DNA of 51,219 nt from an uncultured Akkermansia sp. (GTDB lineage Bacteria > Verrucomicrobiota > Verrucomicrobiia > Verrucomicrobiales > Akkermansiaceae). The stretch covers positions 1 through 51,219 of the forward strand of contig CANQSS010000011.1 of NCBI GenBank assembly GCA_947626545.1, written 5' to 3'. The position numbers and the translations under genes are program-made. Position 1 is the first letter of the stretch; every line of letters begins with the position of its first letter. Below the pieces are notes generated by a model, which was not told the origin of the DNA, ran no database searches, and saw only the letters and a program-made list of their open reading frames with translations. Positions 25,895-34,175 of this stretch are shown piece after piece.

Positions 25895-27138
25895 ACGTGC
25901 CCCGATTCATTCATGCTTTCGAAACGCTGGCAGCTCTTCTGCTTGGCTCCGCCGTTGTGTCGGCCGCCGATATCTTGAGTTGTGCGGCGGATGGCACCCT
26001 GTGGGACAAGCCCTTGGGGGTGGTAGCCAAGAAATTATTCACCAGTAAGGGGCGTTTTAGTCAGGTGGATGACGTACACATCCGCGTTCACAGGGGGGCT
26101 GATCTAAGTGTTGGCGATGTGAAACTGGGCGATGTGGTTATGGAGCTTACGAAGGATAGAGATCATTTTGTATCCGTGAGTACCACCATTTTCAACAAGG
26201 GCGATGATGGCGACATAGGGAAAGAGAGTTTCGAAGTGCGGCTTAAGAAAAGCGTGCAATCCATCGACAACATTATGGGAATGGAAGGCAAGGCGCGCCA
26301 GCAGAGCCGCAAGGAAACAGGTCTGAAGACTCGGGCGTGGGAGTGGAAAAACGATCATTGCGCTGTGCTGTTGGAGGCAGCCTCCACCGGCAAGGGAAAA
26401 AAATACGTGGCTGAGTTTATTCGCATGAGCATTGCTCCCACCAAAGAAGACTTGGAGAAAGGTGGCGCCGATGATTCTGCACGCAAGTCAGATTTGAAAG
26501 GGAACGTTGTGCGTGAGGGGAGCGGTGATGTTTGGATCAAAGGAGTGCCCATGGTGGATCAGGGAGAGAAAGGCTATTGCGTCCCTGCGGCAGTATCGCG
26601 TGTGTTTGCATACTACGGTATGGACGGCGTGGATCAGCATGCTCTGGCCGCCCTTTGCAAGAGCTCCAATCAGGGAACCTCGATAGATGATATGGAGAAG
26701 GCGCTCAGGAGTATTTGCAGTTCTTTCCACATGACTGTTAAGTCTTGGGATTGGGTAGGTCTGAAGTCTTTTATCAAGAAAGCCCGTAAGGTTGTCAAAA
26801 AAACCGGAACACTGCCGGATGAGCGCGAGATTGCCCAGATGATATTGGACGACGTAGAGAATCATCCCGGTGCCATGAATAAGGGGCTGAACGAGATCAA
26901 ACAGCAGATCGATGCAGGAATCCCCGTGGTGTGGGCCGTGATGCTCGGTATTTTCCCGGAGCAGGGACTGCCGCAGAGTTTTGGCGGGCACATGCGTCTT
27001 ATCATCGGCTACAATGAGCAGGAAAAAAGTATCATCTACACCGACTCATGGGGAATGCAGCATGACAGAAAGGAAATGCCCATGAGCAGGGCCTGTGCCA
27101 TCACTCATCGTCTCTGGGTGCTGCGCCCTTCAAAGTGA
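25891..27138 (+). CDS. secreted C39-like (papain-fold) cysteine peptidase
   Basis: 415 residues with an N-terminal signal peptide (about 1-25). The first 200 residues have no recognised fold and include a long lysine-rich stretch. The C-terminal half is a peptidase C39-like domain: Cys230 in VDQGEKGYCVPAAVSRVFAYYG, His367 in SFGGHMRLIIGYN and Asp385 in IIYTDSWG, in the expected order. Exported, so periplasmic or surface; the substrate is unknown. It overlaps argJ by 4 bp, so it is translationally coupled to it although the functions look unrelated. No ABC transporter is adjacent, arguing against bacteriocin leader processing. Confidence 0.75.
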   Translation: MNVPRFIHAFETLAALLLGSAVVSAADILSCAADGTLWDKPLGVVAKKLFTSKGRFSQVDDVHIRVHRGADLSVGDVKLGDVVMELTKDRDHFVSVSTTIFNKGDDGDIGKESFEVRLKKSVQSIDNIMGMEGKARQQSRKETGLKTRAWEWKNDHCAVLLEAASTGKGKKYVAEFIRMSIAPTKEDLEKGGADDSARKSDLKGNVVREGSGDVWIKGVPMVDQGEKGYCVPAAVSRVFAYYGMDGVDQHALAALCKSSNQGTSIDDMEKALRSICSSFHMTVKSWDWVGLKSFIKKARKVVKKTGTLPDEREIAQMILDDVENHPGAMNKGLNEIKQQIDAGIPVVWAVMLGIFPEQGLPQSFGGHMRLIIGYNEQEKSIIYTDSWGMQHDRKEMPMSRACAITHRLWVLRPSK

Positions 27139-27188
27139 TTATTTTTCGCGTGAATGTGGCATGCGCCTTTTTTTCCCTTTCAATTTGC

Positions 27189-27216
27189 TTGACAAAGAGG
27201 AAAGATGGTGTAAACT
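27189..27216 (+). promoter_or_regulatory. promoter of rpsT
   Basis: TTGACA-N16-TAAACT, giving a leader of about 24 nt before the ATG at 27247. Confidence 0.75.
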
Positions 27217-27246
27217 TTCCCCACCTAGAAGAAATTACATACAACT

Positions 27247-27510
27247 ATGGCACACACACTGTCCGCTAAAAAGCGTATTCGCCAGACTGAGACCCGCACC
27301 GCCGCTAACCGCGCCACCATGTCGCGCGTTCGCACTCTTCGCAAGAAGGTAGCCGCGGCCGTGCAGCAGAAGGATAAGGAAGCTGCCGTTGGCGCCTACA
27401 ATCGCTTCGCTTCTGCAGTGGATAAGGCTGCCAAGAAGGGCACCGTGCATCCTAATCGAGCTGCCAATTACAAGAGCAAGGCTGCTAAGGCTATTGCCAC
27501 GCTCTCCTGA
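27247..27510 (+). CDS. rpsT: 30S ribosomal protein bS20
   Basis: 87 residues, basic and helical, binding 16S rRNA. MAHTLSAKKRIRQTETRTAANRATMSRVRTLRKKV and the C-terminal KGTVHPNRAANYKSKAAKAI match bS20 (typical NKAARHKSRLA end). Single-gene unit with its own promoter and terminator. Confidence 0.96.
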   Translation: MAHTLSAKKRIRQTETRTAANRATMSRVRTLRKKVAAAVQQKDKEAAVGAYNRFASAVDKAAKKGTVHPNRAANYKSKAAKAIATLS

Positions 27511-27535
27511 GCTTTTTTCATCGCATTTTTCCCAA

Positions 27536-27573
27536 GCAGGTGGCCACGTGTCATGTGTGGTCGCTTGCTTTTT
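27536..27573 (+). terminator. terminator of rpsT
   Basis: Twelve-pair stem GCAGGTGGCCAC / GTGGTCGCTTGC (three G-T pairs), loop about 9 nt, then five T. Confidence 0.7.
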
Positions 27574-27637
27574 GTATGGAGGTCCGTTTGGTGAAAATGC
27601 GGTTGCCCCGGTGGCAGAATTCCTGCAACTGCAAGAC

Positions 27638-27949
27638 GTTCCATTTACGATTTACGACGGAGGCAGGCGGAGCATGCCTATGTACGATTTACGATGTACG
27701 ATGTACGATTTTCAATAATGTGCAGCGGAGCTGCGGGAACTGCAAAGCAAATGCGGACGAGATGTGATGGAACTATGCGCGGATGTGGTTACAAAGTGGC
27801 GGTGAGCAACGCCATTCAACCCATTCCTCATGCGTTCCCCATGGATGAAGAAGGTAAGCCGGCAAGAGGGCAAACTTCGCCGAGTTCGCGCGCAAGCGCG
27901 GGAATTTCTCAAATCGTAAATGAGGCGTGTTTTTCTTGGGACGGATGTG
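27638..27949. repeat. mosaic intergenic repeat with one CACAT end
   Basis: Heptamers CATTTACGATTTACGACGG (27640 region) and a second array TATGTACGATTTACGATG... (27678-27712) flank GGAGGCAGGCGGAGCATGCC. A GATGTGATGGAACTATGCGC block matches the inverse of 24455-24490. Next come CATTCAACCCATTCCTCATG, hairpin-like CGCGCGCAAGCGCG, AAATCGTAAATG, and the right end GGGACGGATGTG at 27938-27949. Between rpsT and the ankyrin gene. Confidence 0.75.
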
Positions 27950-27967
27950 AGATTGAAAGCCTCCTGT

Positions 27968-29752
27968 TCAAGGGGACGTGGAAGGAGCGTTGAGACGCTC
28001 CTGAAGCAGCTGGATGCAAGCAGTGTGTTTTTTTTCCGTAGCAAGGTCGAGCATCGTTTTGCCTGCGCCGTTTTTTTGATCCAGTTTAGCCCCGGCGTCC
28101 AGCAGCAGGCGCAATGTGTCCGTGTCATCGTCATAACTATCCTCCAGTCGACGCATGGCAGCCGTGTTTCCATTTTTGTCTGCGGCATTGACATTTGCCC
28201 CGGCATCGAGGAGGCGTTGCACGCGGAAGTGGCGATGACGATCTCTGTCTAGTGCGTTGGTGCCTGCGTTGAAGCGGACGGCAGCCATGAGTGGGGTAAC
28301 TCCGCTGCAATCGCCGAGATTGACATCGGCCTTAGCGTTGAGAAGTTCCTGCATGCGGTCGTTGATATCACCATCTTGCGCAATTAGTAACATCAGGGCC
28401 GTACGTCCCGCGTTATCCCGGGCGTTAACATCTCCTTTCAGGGCGATGCATTCCCTCAGCCGGTCAAGTCCGTCAGGGTCAAGCGCAGCCTGCATCAGCA
28501 TTGTGCGCCCTCCTTTATCCTTCTCGTTGGGGTCGAGCTTTCCCTCCTTTGCGCCATGTTCTTTGAGGAGTTTCACAGTTTTATTCCGCCAGTAGTCACT
28601 ATCGATCTCGTTTCGTGCGATTTGCAGGGCGGTCTTGCCCGCTTTATTCTTGATGTTCGGGTTCGCTCCGGCGTCCAAGAGGACTCGAATGAAGTCATAA
28701 CTATCACCCTTTGCCACGGCCATCATGAGGGCCGTGTTGCCCTCGTTGTCCTGCGCATTGATGCGGACGCCATGTTGCATGAGAAGACGCACTGCTTGAG
28801 GCACTGATTCAACTTCTTGGGTGGCGGAGAGGCTGGCAAAGAGAGGTGTTCTTCCCTTGGCATCGCGTACGCGTGCATCGGCGCCGGCACGAAGGAGCTG
28901 GTCAATCAGCTCCGCTCCCTCTGCGTAGAAAAGCAAGGTTTGACCATCCTGATCAAATGGCTTGTTCACGTCAACTCCAGCTTCGAGGAAAATGGAAACC
29001 ATGAGGTCTCTCCAGTCCTTTACCCCCATCTCAACTGGTGCTATGGAGAAGATGAGATTACCGTTTTCATCGACTTTGTTCGGACTCTCACCTGCTTTGA
29101 AAAACGCACGAAAAGCACTGGTGTTGTTGAGGTTGCTGTCTTTTTCTTTTGCCCATGCCATCAGATCTGGTTTGTATCCGTGCCGTTTGAGAATTTGGAT
29201 GATGTCAACATAGTCCTCGCAGGGACGGTGACTGTAGAATCCGAAGCTTCCGGAAGCGGAATCCGTATCGGAGAGGAGGCGTTGGGTCATATCCTTGGGG
29301 ATACGAGCGCCGAGCTTAAGCAGAGGCTCGATCTTCTCCGGGTCCACGATTTGCAGTTCACCGGGGTCGATCCCCTTTTCCTTGAGCTGCTCGACGACCT
29401 CCACCGAGCCTTCTGCCATAGCGAGACTCATGGCTGATTTCTCTCCGCATTTCACGGTCGGATCCACCCCTGCATCCAGCAGACGTTTGGCAATCTTGCC
29501 GCCGCAAGTGCCGTTGACCATGAGGGTGGTCCAGCCACCTTTCCCCTTTGCCAGGGGATCGGCGCCGGCATCGAGCAACATGAGGGCCAGCTTCTCCCGC
29601 TCGGCAGGGGACGATATCTCCGGTCTCAGTTTCCGAGCGAGGATATTCTTGGGCACGTCCGCCCCCGCCTTAATCAGCTGCTCCACCATAGGCAGCATAA
29701 TAGATGACGCCATTTCCAGCGGAATCTTTGGCATGTATATCTGCCCCTGCAT
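27968..29752 (-). CDS. ankyrin-repeat protein, C-terminal part (frame-shifted from the upstream part)
   Basis: At least twelve ankyrin repeats of the type DAGADPLAKGKGGWTTLM, NGNTALMMAVAKGDSYDFIRVLLDAGANP and DNAGRTALMLLIAQDGDINDRMQELLNAKADVN. It lacks a signal peptide and its first 20 residues do not look like real N-terminal sequence. They overlap the end of the preceding ankyrin frame (29670-30848) in another register. From about 29690 the repeat pattern continues smoothly from that frame (…YAAYGG then QLIKAGADVPKN), so this is the second part of one gene of about 960 residues. The whole protein would be exported. It may be non-functional, or translated after recoding or sequence correction. 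Confidence 0.7.
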   Translation of the reverse strand: MQGQIYMPKIPLEMASSIMLPMVEQLIKAGADVPKNILARKLRPEISSPAEREKLALMLLDAGADPLAKGKGGWTTLMVNGTCGGKIAKRLLDAGVDPTVKCGEKSAMSLAMAEGSVEVVEQLKEKGIDPGELQIVDPEKIEPLLKLGARIPKDMTQRLLSDTDSASGSFGFYSHRPCEDYVDIIQILKRHGYKPDLMAWAKEKDSNLNNTSAFRAFFKAGESPNKVDENGNLIFSIAPVEMGVKDWRDLMVSIFLEAGVDVNKPFDQDGQTLLFYAEGAELIDQLLRAGADARVRDAKGRTPLFASLSATQEVESVPQAVRLLMQHGVRINAQDNEGNTALMMAVAKGDSYDFIRVLLDAGANPNIKNKAGKTALQIARNEIDSDYWRNKTVKLLKEHGAKEGKLDPNEKDKGGRTMLMQAALDPDGLDRLRECIALKGDVNARDNAGRTALMLLIAQDGDINDRMQELLNAKADVNLGDCSGVTPLMAAVRFNAGTNALDRDRHRHFRVQRLLDAGANVNAADKNGNTAAMRRLEDSYDDDTDTLRLLLDAGAKLDQKNGAGKTMLDLATEKKHTACIQLLQERLNAPSTSP

Positions 29753-30848
29753 CCAGCAGACGTTTCACAATCTCGGTGCGATGCGTAGTATATTTATTTT
29801 CAGTTCTTCCCGTCTCCCCTGCTACTGAATTGACAGCTGCCATCAGCGGGGTCAATTGATTATCTCCTGTCGCGTTGGGGTTAGATCCGCGGGCAAGAAG
29901 GAGTTTTACATTGGTAAGGTTAACCTCGGCCGCCGCTTGGTGAAGAAGAGTTGCTTTGCCTAGGTCTCCAAGATTACTATTCCATTCCCATCCCCCCACG
30001 TGTCCAGACAATGCGTTCACGTCGGCATTGTCTTCGGCGTCGATGAGGGCAGGAGCGGTTCCTTCTTGCTTCAGCTGAGACGCGATCTTCATCTGCAGAT
30101 CGGGGTCGATGATATCCACTTTTGTTCCGAGCGCGCGGAGCAGCTGTAGCCGTTCCACTCCCACGCTGGAGAGGTCCTCCGGGAGAATAAACTTCCTCGC
30201 ACCGATGCGATAAAGCAGGGCAAGTTTCATCGGACTTCCGGAAAAATCGCCCATTTTCCATTCCGTATTTTTCAGTTTGCTGAGTTTCTCTGCCTTGGCT
30301 CCACGCAGCTGGAGGATTGCACCCGCTTCATCGAAGAAGTTGTCTCCCGAAAAAAAGTCTTCCTCAATTTCTCCGGGAATGACGTGTTGATAGAAACACA
30401 TGTCCCGCGCTTCCTGGCGGCTCAGCGGCTGCTTTTCCTTCTCGAGCGCCGTCAAAAAATTGCTCAGGTCCCCGTGAGATAAGTCGCCGGCTGTTTTGCC
30501 GGATTTGCTCTTGATGGAGGCATCCGCCCCTTTTGCCACGAGCCAGCAGACTGCAAGACGATTGCCCCGCGCAGCGGCGTGCATAAGGGCGGTCTGCCCG
30601 AGCTTGTCCACGGCGTTCACGTTTCCTCCCTTTTCGATAACTTTAAGTTTTTTGAGCAGGGAGGCGGCACGCTTCTGCTCCTTGCTGAGCTTGGCACCTT
30701 TCGCCTGCTTTCCCGTACCTGCCGGGAAGAGGAGCTCCACTCCTTGCTGCGGTACACTCCCTGATGCGCTTTCCTTCGCTGATGTCGCCCCCGTGAACCA
30801 AAGGATACAGGCAATGGACAAAAATATAAACCGCTTAAAATAAGTCAA
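29670..30848 (-). CDS. exported ankyrin-repeat protein, N-terminal part
   Basis: Starts at a TTG with a clear signal peptide (YFKRFIFLSIACILWFTGATSA). Ankyrin repeats follow, such as NAVDKLGQTALMHAAARGNRLAVCWLVAKGADASIK and GDLGKATLLHQAAAEVNLTNVKLLLARGSNP, and it ends abruptly after GVIYYAAYGGAAD. One extra base near 29685 moves the frame; the next repeats lie in the frame of 27968-29752. A homopolymer of seven C (minus strand, 30860-30866) lies just upstream. With six or nine C, an upstream ATG (MSHIVATP...) would be in frame, so expression may depend on tract length. The upstream DNA resembles that of the two Sel1 genes. Confidence 0.7.
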   Translation of the reverse strand: MTYFKRFIFLSIACILWFTGATSAKESASGSVPQQGVELLFPAGTGKQAKGAKLSKEQKRAASLLKKLKVIEKGGNVNAVDKLGQTALMHAAARGNRLAVCWLVAKGADASIKSKSGKTAGDLSHGDLSNFLTALEKEKQPLSRQEARDMCFYQHVIPGEIEEDFFSGDNFFDEAGAILQLRGAKAEKLSKLKNTEWKMGDFSGSPMKLALLYRIGARKFILPEDLSSVGVERLQLLRALGTKVDIIDPDLQMKIASQLKQEGTAPALIDAEDNADVNALSGHVGGWEWNSNLGDLGKATLLHQAAAEVNLTNVKLLLARGSNPNATGDNQLTPLMAAVNSVAGETGRTENKYTTHRTEIVKRLLDAGADIHAKDSAGNGVIYYAAYGGAAD

Positions 30849-30950
30849 ATAACAAATTCGGGGGGGTAGCGACGATGTGTGACATAACGAATGCTTGAGT
30901 GACTGGGGAAAGTCTATCAGTTTTATCCTATCAGAGCAAGGGAAAAAGTC
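30849..30950 (-). promoter_or_regulatory. 5' region shared with the Sel1 genes, with C7 tract
   Basis: The C tract TACCCCCCCG (30860-30866 on the plus strand as G7) and about 90 bp upstream align with the regions before both Sel1 genes, which have C8. Shared features are GTCA-ACATC-TC-CTACC upstream and TGTTATTT downstream of the tract. Confidence 0.55.
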
Positions 30951-31108
30951 CGTATTGCCTCAAAAATAAAGTCACCGAAGGGTCGCTAAAACGGACAAAA
31001 AGAATTTTGTGAAAGCTTGATGCCTCAGAAATAGAGGCTTAATATCAAACATATGTCACTTCGATGAGCCGGTATGTGTTCGATTGCTCAACGAGGCATA
31101 TAAGTACC

Positions 31109-31260
31109 CACATCCGTCCCAAGAAAAGCGATCCCAACACGCAGTTATCGGCGCGTAATGTAGCATAATGTGTTCATAATTTACGATTTGCGGTGCGATT
31201 TATTAATAATGTGCGCGTTGCGCAGATTTTTCCGGATTATCTAACTTCTCTCAAGGGCGT
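31109..31260. repeat. mosaic intergenic repeat before def
   Basis: Left end CACATCCGTCCCAAGAAAAG (31109-31128), then GCGCGTAATGTAGCATAATG (also seen near 43855), TTTACGATTTGCGG and GCGC-GTT-GCGC, followed by ACTTCTCTCAAGGGCGTTTG, which resembles the segment before argJ. No right end is found. The rest of the gap 30951-31108 shows nothing recognisable. Confidence 0.7.
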
Positions 31261-31267
31261 TTGGTTC

Positions 31268-31295
31268 TTGACAAAGTGAGTGGCGGCTGTAAAAT
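31268..31295 (+). promoter_or_regulatory. promoter of def
   Basis: TTGACA-N16-TAAAAT. It overlaps the alternative upstream start codons, leaving the ATG at 31306 with a leader of only about 4 nt. Confidence 0.65.
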
Positions 31296-31305
31296 GAGCC
31301 CTAAG

Positions 31306-31860
31306 ATGCTACTGGAAATTAAACAGTATGGTGATCAAGTGCTCCGCGTGGCGTGTGCTAAGGTAGAGAAAGTGGAGATAGAGCACAATACGCTGGCCGT
31401 TAACATGCTCGAGACTATGTACGCGGCGCAGGGAATAGGACTTGCCGCTCCGCAGGTGGGCTTGGGTATTCAGCTGGTGGTCATCGATATCCCGGAAGAT
31501 GAGGATGAACCCGCCGAAAAAATCACCGTGAATGGGGAAGAGGTGGACATGCGCAGCATCATGCCCCTCGTCTTTGTGAATCCGGAATTGGAACCCTACG
31601 GCAAGGAGGAGTCTTGCACGGAGGGATGCCTGAGTGTGCGCAATATCCGCTCCCAAGTTTCGCGTCCCGGACGCGTGCGCGCGAAGCTTCATAAGCTGGA
31701 CGGGAAAGTGCTGGAGATCGATTGCGGAGGCCTGCTTGCTCGCTGCTTACAGCACGAGTGTGATCATCTGAAGGGAGTGCTGTTCACGGATCGCGTGTCC
31801 AGTGCCGCCAAGGTGACGCTGGCAAAGCGCCTGAAGCGCATGCTCAACATGGAAAGTTGA
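31306..31860 (+). CDS. def: peptide deformylase
   Basis: Metalloenzyme that removes the formyl group from new proteins. All three motifs are present: GIGLAAPQVG, EGCLS (metal Cys) and QHECDHLKG (two metal His and the catalytic Glu). 184 residues from the ATG at 31306 (MLLEIKQYGDQVLR). Upstream in-frame codons (TTG 31261, ATG 31294) lie within the promoter and are rejected. A 12-residue acidic loop (PEDEDEPAEKIT) is typical of non-enterobacterial forms. Single gene (fmt is not adjacent), convergent with the prenyl-synthase gene 19 bp away. Confidence 0.94.
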   Translation: MLLEIKQYGDQVLRVACAKVEKVEIEHNTLAVNMLETMYAAQGIGLAAPQVGLGIQLVVIDIPEDEDEPAEKITVNGEEVDMRSIMPLVFVNPELEPYGKEESCTEGCLSVRNIRSQVSRPGRVRAKLHKLDGKVLEIDCGGLLARCLQHECDHLKGVLFTDRVSSAAKVTLAKRLKRMLNMES

Positions 31861-31879
31861 ATGTGACTCATCGGTCGCG

Positions 31880-32731
31880 TCACAATGAGGAGAGTATGGC
31901 GCGCAGCAGACTGCTGTACACCGCCGCTCGCGATATTTTGACCCGCTTGCCCGGTTTGGCGCGACGGAGTTTGGCGAGTGTTTTAATTCCCAGCAACGCC
32001 GGCAGCATAGAGGCCACGCGCACTCGTCTCCCGCGCAGGCGGCGGGCGTAGTCCAGACCATCCTGCATTGCCCTCTCAGCGCGATCCATCCATACCTGTG
32101 CGTCACTGCACAGGTACTCTCGCCCGCGTGTGCGCGCGTCTTCCTCTCGGTCGCGCAGTATATTGATGAGCTGCAGTCCACAGCCGTAACGTATCGCAGC
32201 TTCTTCCATCTCTTCAGCCTCCTCCTCCGCGCAAAAATGATCGCCTAATGTGGCCCGCCCCAAGCGCGTCCAGAATCTGCCGACGCAGCCCGCCACGCGG
32301 TACGTGTAGAGGCGTGTTTGCTCATCGGAAAGCACACGCGTGTGCTCCTCGAAGAAGGAAAGATCCCAGAGTTGGCCTTGGAGGATGGAAGCGAGCACCT
32401 CACGAACGAGAATTGCCTGTTCCGGCGGAAGCGCGTCCAAAGCTTCCAGAATTTCGCCGAATCGAGTGAGCAGGGCTCCTTCTGTCGGAGTGTCTGCTGC
32501 TTCACAAATTGCCATCGAGATGGACTGCCCTTTCGCTTCGCCGGCAATATACTGCCCCATAGCATGAAGAGTGGCGATTCTCTCGGCGTGGGGGATGCGG
32601 GTTGCGTCTGCTATGCTGTCCGTTGCGCGCGCCAGCAGATAGGCTACCGCGACACCGGCACGCATTTTTGTCGGAAGGCGTTTGATGGATAAATAAAAAG
32701 TACGAGAAACGGATTTGAGCAGGGTATCCAT
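31880..32731 (-). CDS. squalene/phytoene synthase family protein
   Basis: 283-residue trans-prenyl diphosphate head-to-head condensing enzyme. The two aspartate-rich motifs are visible: DSIAD (in LLARATDSIADAT) and DREED (in INILRDREEDARTRGREYL). SVSRTFYLSIKRLP and YTYRVAGCVGRFW are typical of farnesyl-diphosphate farnesyltransferases. It could make presqualene/squalene for hopanoid-type lipids, or a C30/C40 carotenoid precursor; no desaturase, cyclase or other hpn gene is nearby to decide. It lies 16 bp after DUF2851, so it is the last gene of a STAS-DUF2851-synthase unit. Confidence 0.85.
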   Translation of the reverse strand: MDTLLKSVSRTFYLSIKRLPTKMRAGVAVAYLLARATDSIADATRIPHAERIATLHAMGQYIAGEAKGQSISMAICEAADTPTEGALLTRFGEILEALDALPPEQAILVREVLASILQGQLWDLSFFEEHTRVLSDEQTRLYTYRVAGCVGRFWTRLGRATLGDHFCAEEEAEEMEEAAIRYGCGLQLINILRDREEDARTRGREYLCSDAQVWMDRAERAMQDGLDYARRLRGRRVRVASMLPALLGIKTLAKLRRAKPGKRVKISRAAVYSSLLRAILSSL

Positions 32732-32747
32732 GGTGTTTTTTTACCGT

Positions 32748-34175
32748 CTAACGAAGGTGGCAAAGACTCTTGAGTTGAACAGGGAACAGGCAGTCCTGGC
32801 ACGCGCCGTTACGACAAAAGTCTGTACCGATTTGCAGCAGCGCTTGACACGCGTACTCGTGGCGCAGGATACCGCGCAGATCCTCGCGTTGACCAAAGAG
32901 AGCGTGAGCCAGGTGTGCAGCGCGCGTTGGCAGTTTGGTGTGCGTCAGTCGCGTGAAGGCTATCCATGCCTCGCGCGTTTCGTCGCGCACATACACGTGA
33001 TTGCACAAAAAGTCCTTGACCCTTTCACGCCCCACCAATGCGCAGGAGCGCTGGAGGGCCGGGGAATCAAGCATGCTGTGCCGCTCCCAGAAAGGGTGTT
33101 GCAGCCCACACAGAACGCCAACAAGCTGCCTGGTGTGTGCGGCAGAGAGCAGGGGCATAATCTCTTGCCAGTGGGTGGCGCTCACCGCCAAAGCGGCTAC
33201 TCTGCGGTGGGGATGATTGAATGGTCGAATGCCGGTGTATTGCCACGCCGGGCTCCGCTGTCCCTCCAGTGCAAAGTCGTCCTTTACTTTCCACCATGCA
33301 TCCCATACGCGGCGGTGATAGGCACGTGCCTCAGGCTCTGCGCGGCTCGGCAACACGGGTTTCAAAAATCCTGCCGTGCCCAGCAAAACAGCCTCCGCAT
33401 CCACCCCTCGTAAGCGCCGGATCGGCGCACGCCTCGCCAGCATAATCATCGGTTCCTTGTTGGCGCTGTAGCCCAAGCATTCCGCCCACGCTTCGTATGA
33501 GGCTTGGGCCTCCCCGAGGACGGCCACTTTGCGACGGTAGCGGCGCCGTTTACACTCTATCCGATGCGCCGCCGCCGCCAGCAGCAGGTCCTCAATCTGG
33601 GAAGGACCCATGTCCGCCAGCGGCTTAGCGCAGAGTTCCGTGCGCCCATTCCAATCACTGCGCCCGCATATGGCATCAATGGCAGGTTGCTGCATATCCA
33701 GCGCTTCTCGCACTCTTTGGGCGCTCAGATAGATTACCGGCACCTCCATGTGCATGGAGTTTCGCGTGTACCACCCCTGCGGCGGCTCTGTGAGCACTAC
33801 GTGGAGAATGACATTATTGAAGCGCGGATTTGCGCCGTGTCCGTGCTGTTCCCAGTCCTGCGCATGCGGATCAATTTCAATATCCCCCCGCACCAAGCGA
33901 CCGTTAATTTTGATCTCGGCAAATAGGAAGTCCGGACCGGCAGAACGGTTCCACTCACCAAAATCCATAATGCTCACGTGGTCGTGCTGTTCGCTCTCCC
34001 ATTCGCTGCCGAACAGACCAACGGCCCACAGACTCTGCACCTCCATTTCGCTGAGCTCCGGGCTCGTCGCCAAAACATCTTCCGCGGCAGTTGGATCACA
34101 CGAATTCGCCACTGCCTGCAACATTGCGCGGTACTGCAAAGCGTACCCCTCGGGCGTGTCAGCCTTCTTCCCCAT
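32748..34175 (-). CDS. DUF2851 family protein
   Basis: 475 residues. The N-terminal block carries the family pattern EMEVQSLWAVGLF, DFGEWNRSAGPDFLFAEIKINGRLVRGDIEIDPHAQDWEQHGH and NNVILHVVL, which resembles a nuclease-like (PD-(D/E)XK-type) core with Asp, Glu and Lys-like positions, though activity is unproven. The rest is helical and basic (CKRRRYRRKV). No signal peptide; cytosolic. It overlaps the upstream STAS gene by 17 bp. The function is unknown in the family. DUF2851 is mostly found in Bacteroidota and related groups. Confidence 0.8.
   Translation of the reverse strand: MGKKADTPEGYALQYRAMLQAVANSCDPTAAEDVLATSPELSEMEVQSLWAVGLFGSEWESEQHDHVSIMDFGEWNRSAGPDFLFAEIKINGRLVRGDIEIDPHAQDWEQHGHGANPRFNNVILHVVLTEPPQGWYTRNSMHMEVPVIYLSAQRVREALDMQQPAIDAICGRSDWNGRTELCAKPLADMGPSQIEDLLLAAAAHRIECKRRRYRRKVAVLGEAQASYEAWAECLGYSANKEPMIMLARRAPIRRLRGVDAEAVLLGTAGFLKPVLPSRAEPEARAYHRRVWDAWWKVKDDFALEGQRSPAWQYTGIRPFNHPHRRVAALAVSATHWQEIMPLLSAAHTRQLVGVLCGLQHPFWERHSMLDSPALQRSCALVGRERVKDFLCNHVYVRDETREAWIAFTRLTHTKLPTRAAHLAHALFGQREDLRGILRHEYACQALLQIGTDFCRNGACQDCLFPVQLKSLCHLR

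Noticed and set aside
31261..31305. Upstream starts for peptide deformylase
   Set aside because: They fall inside the TTGACA-N16-TAAAAT promoter, and homologues begin near MLLEIKQYGD.
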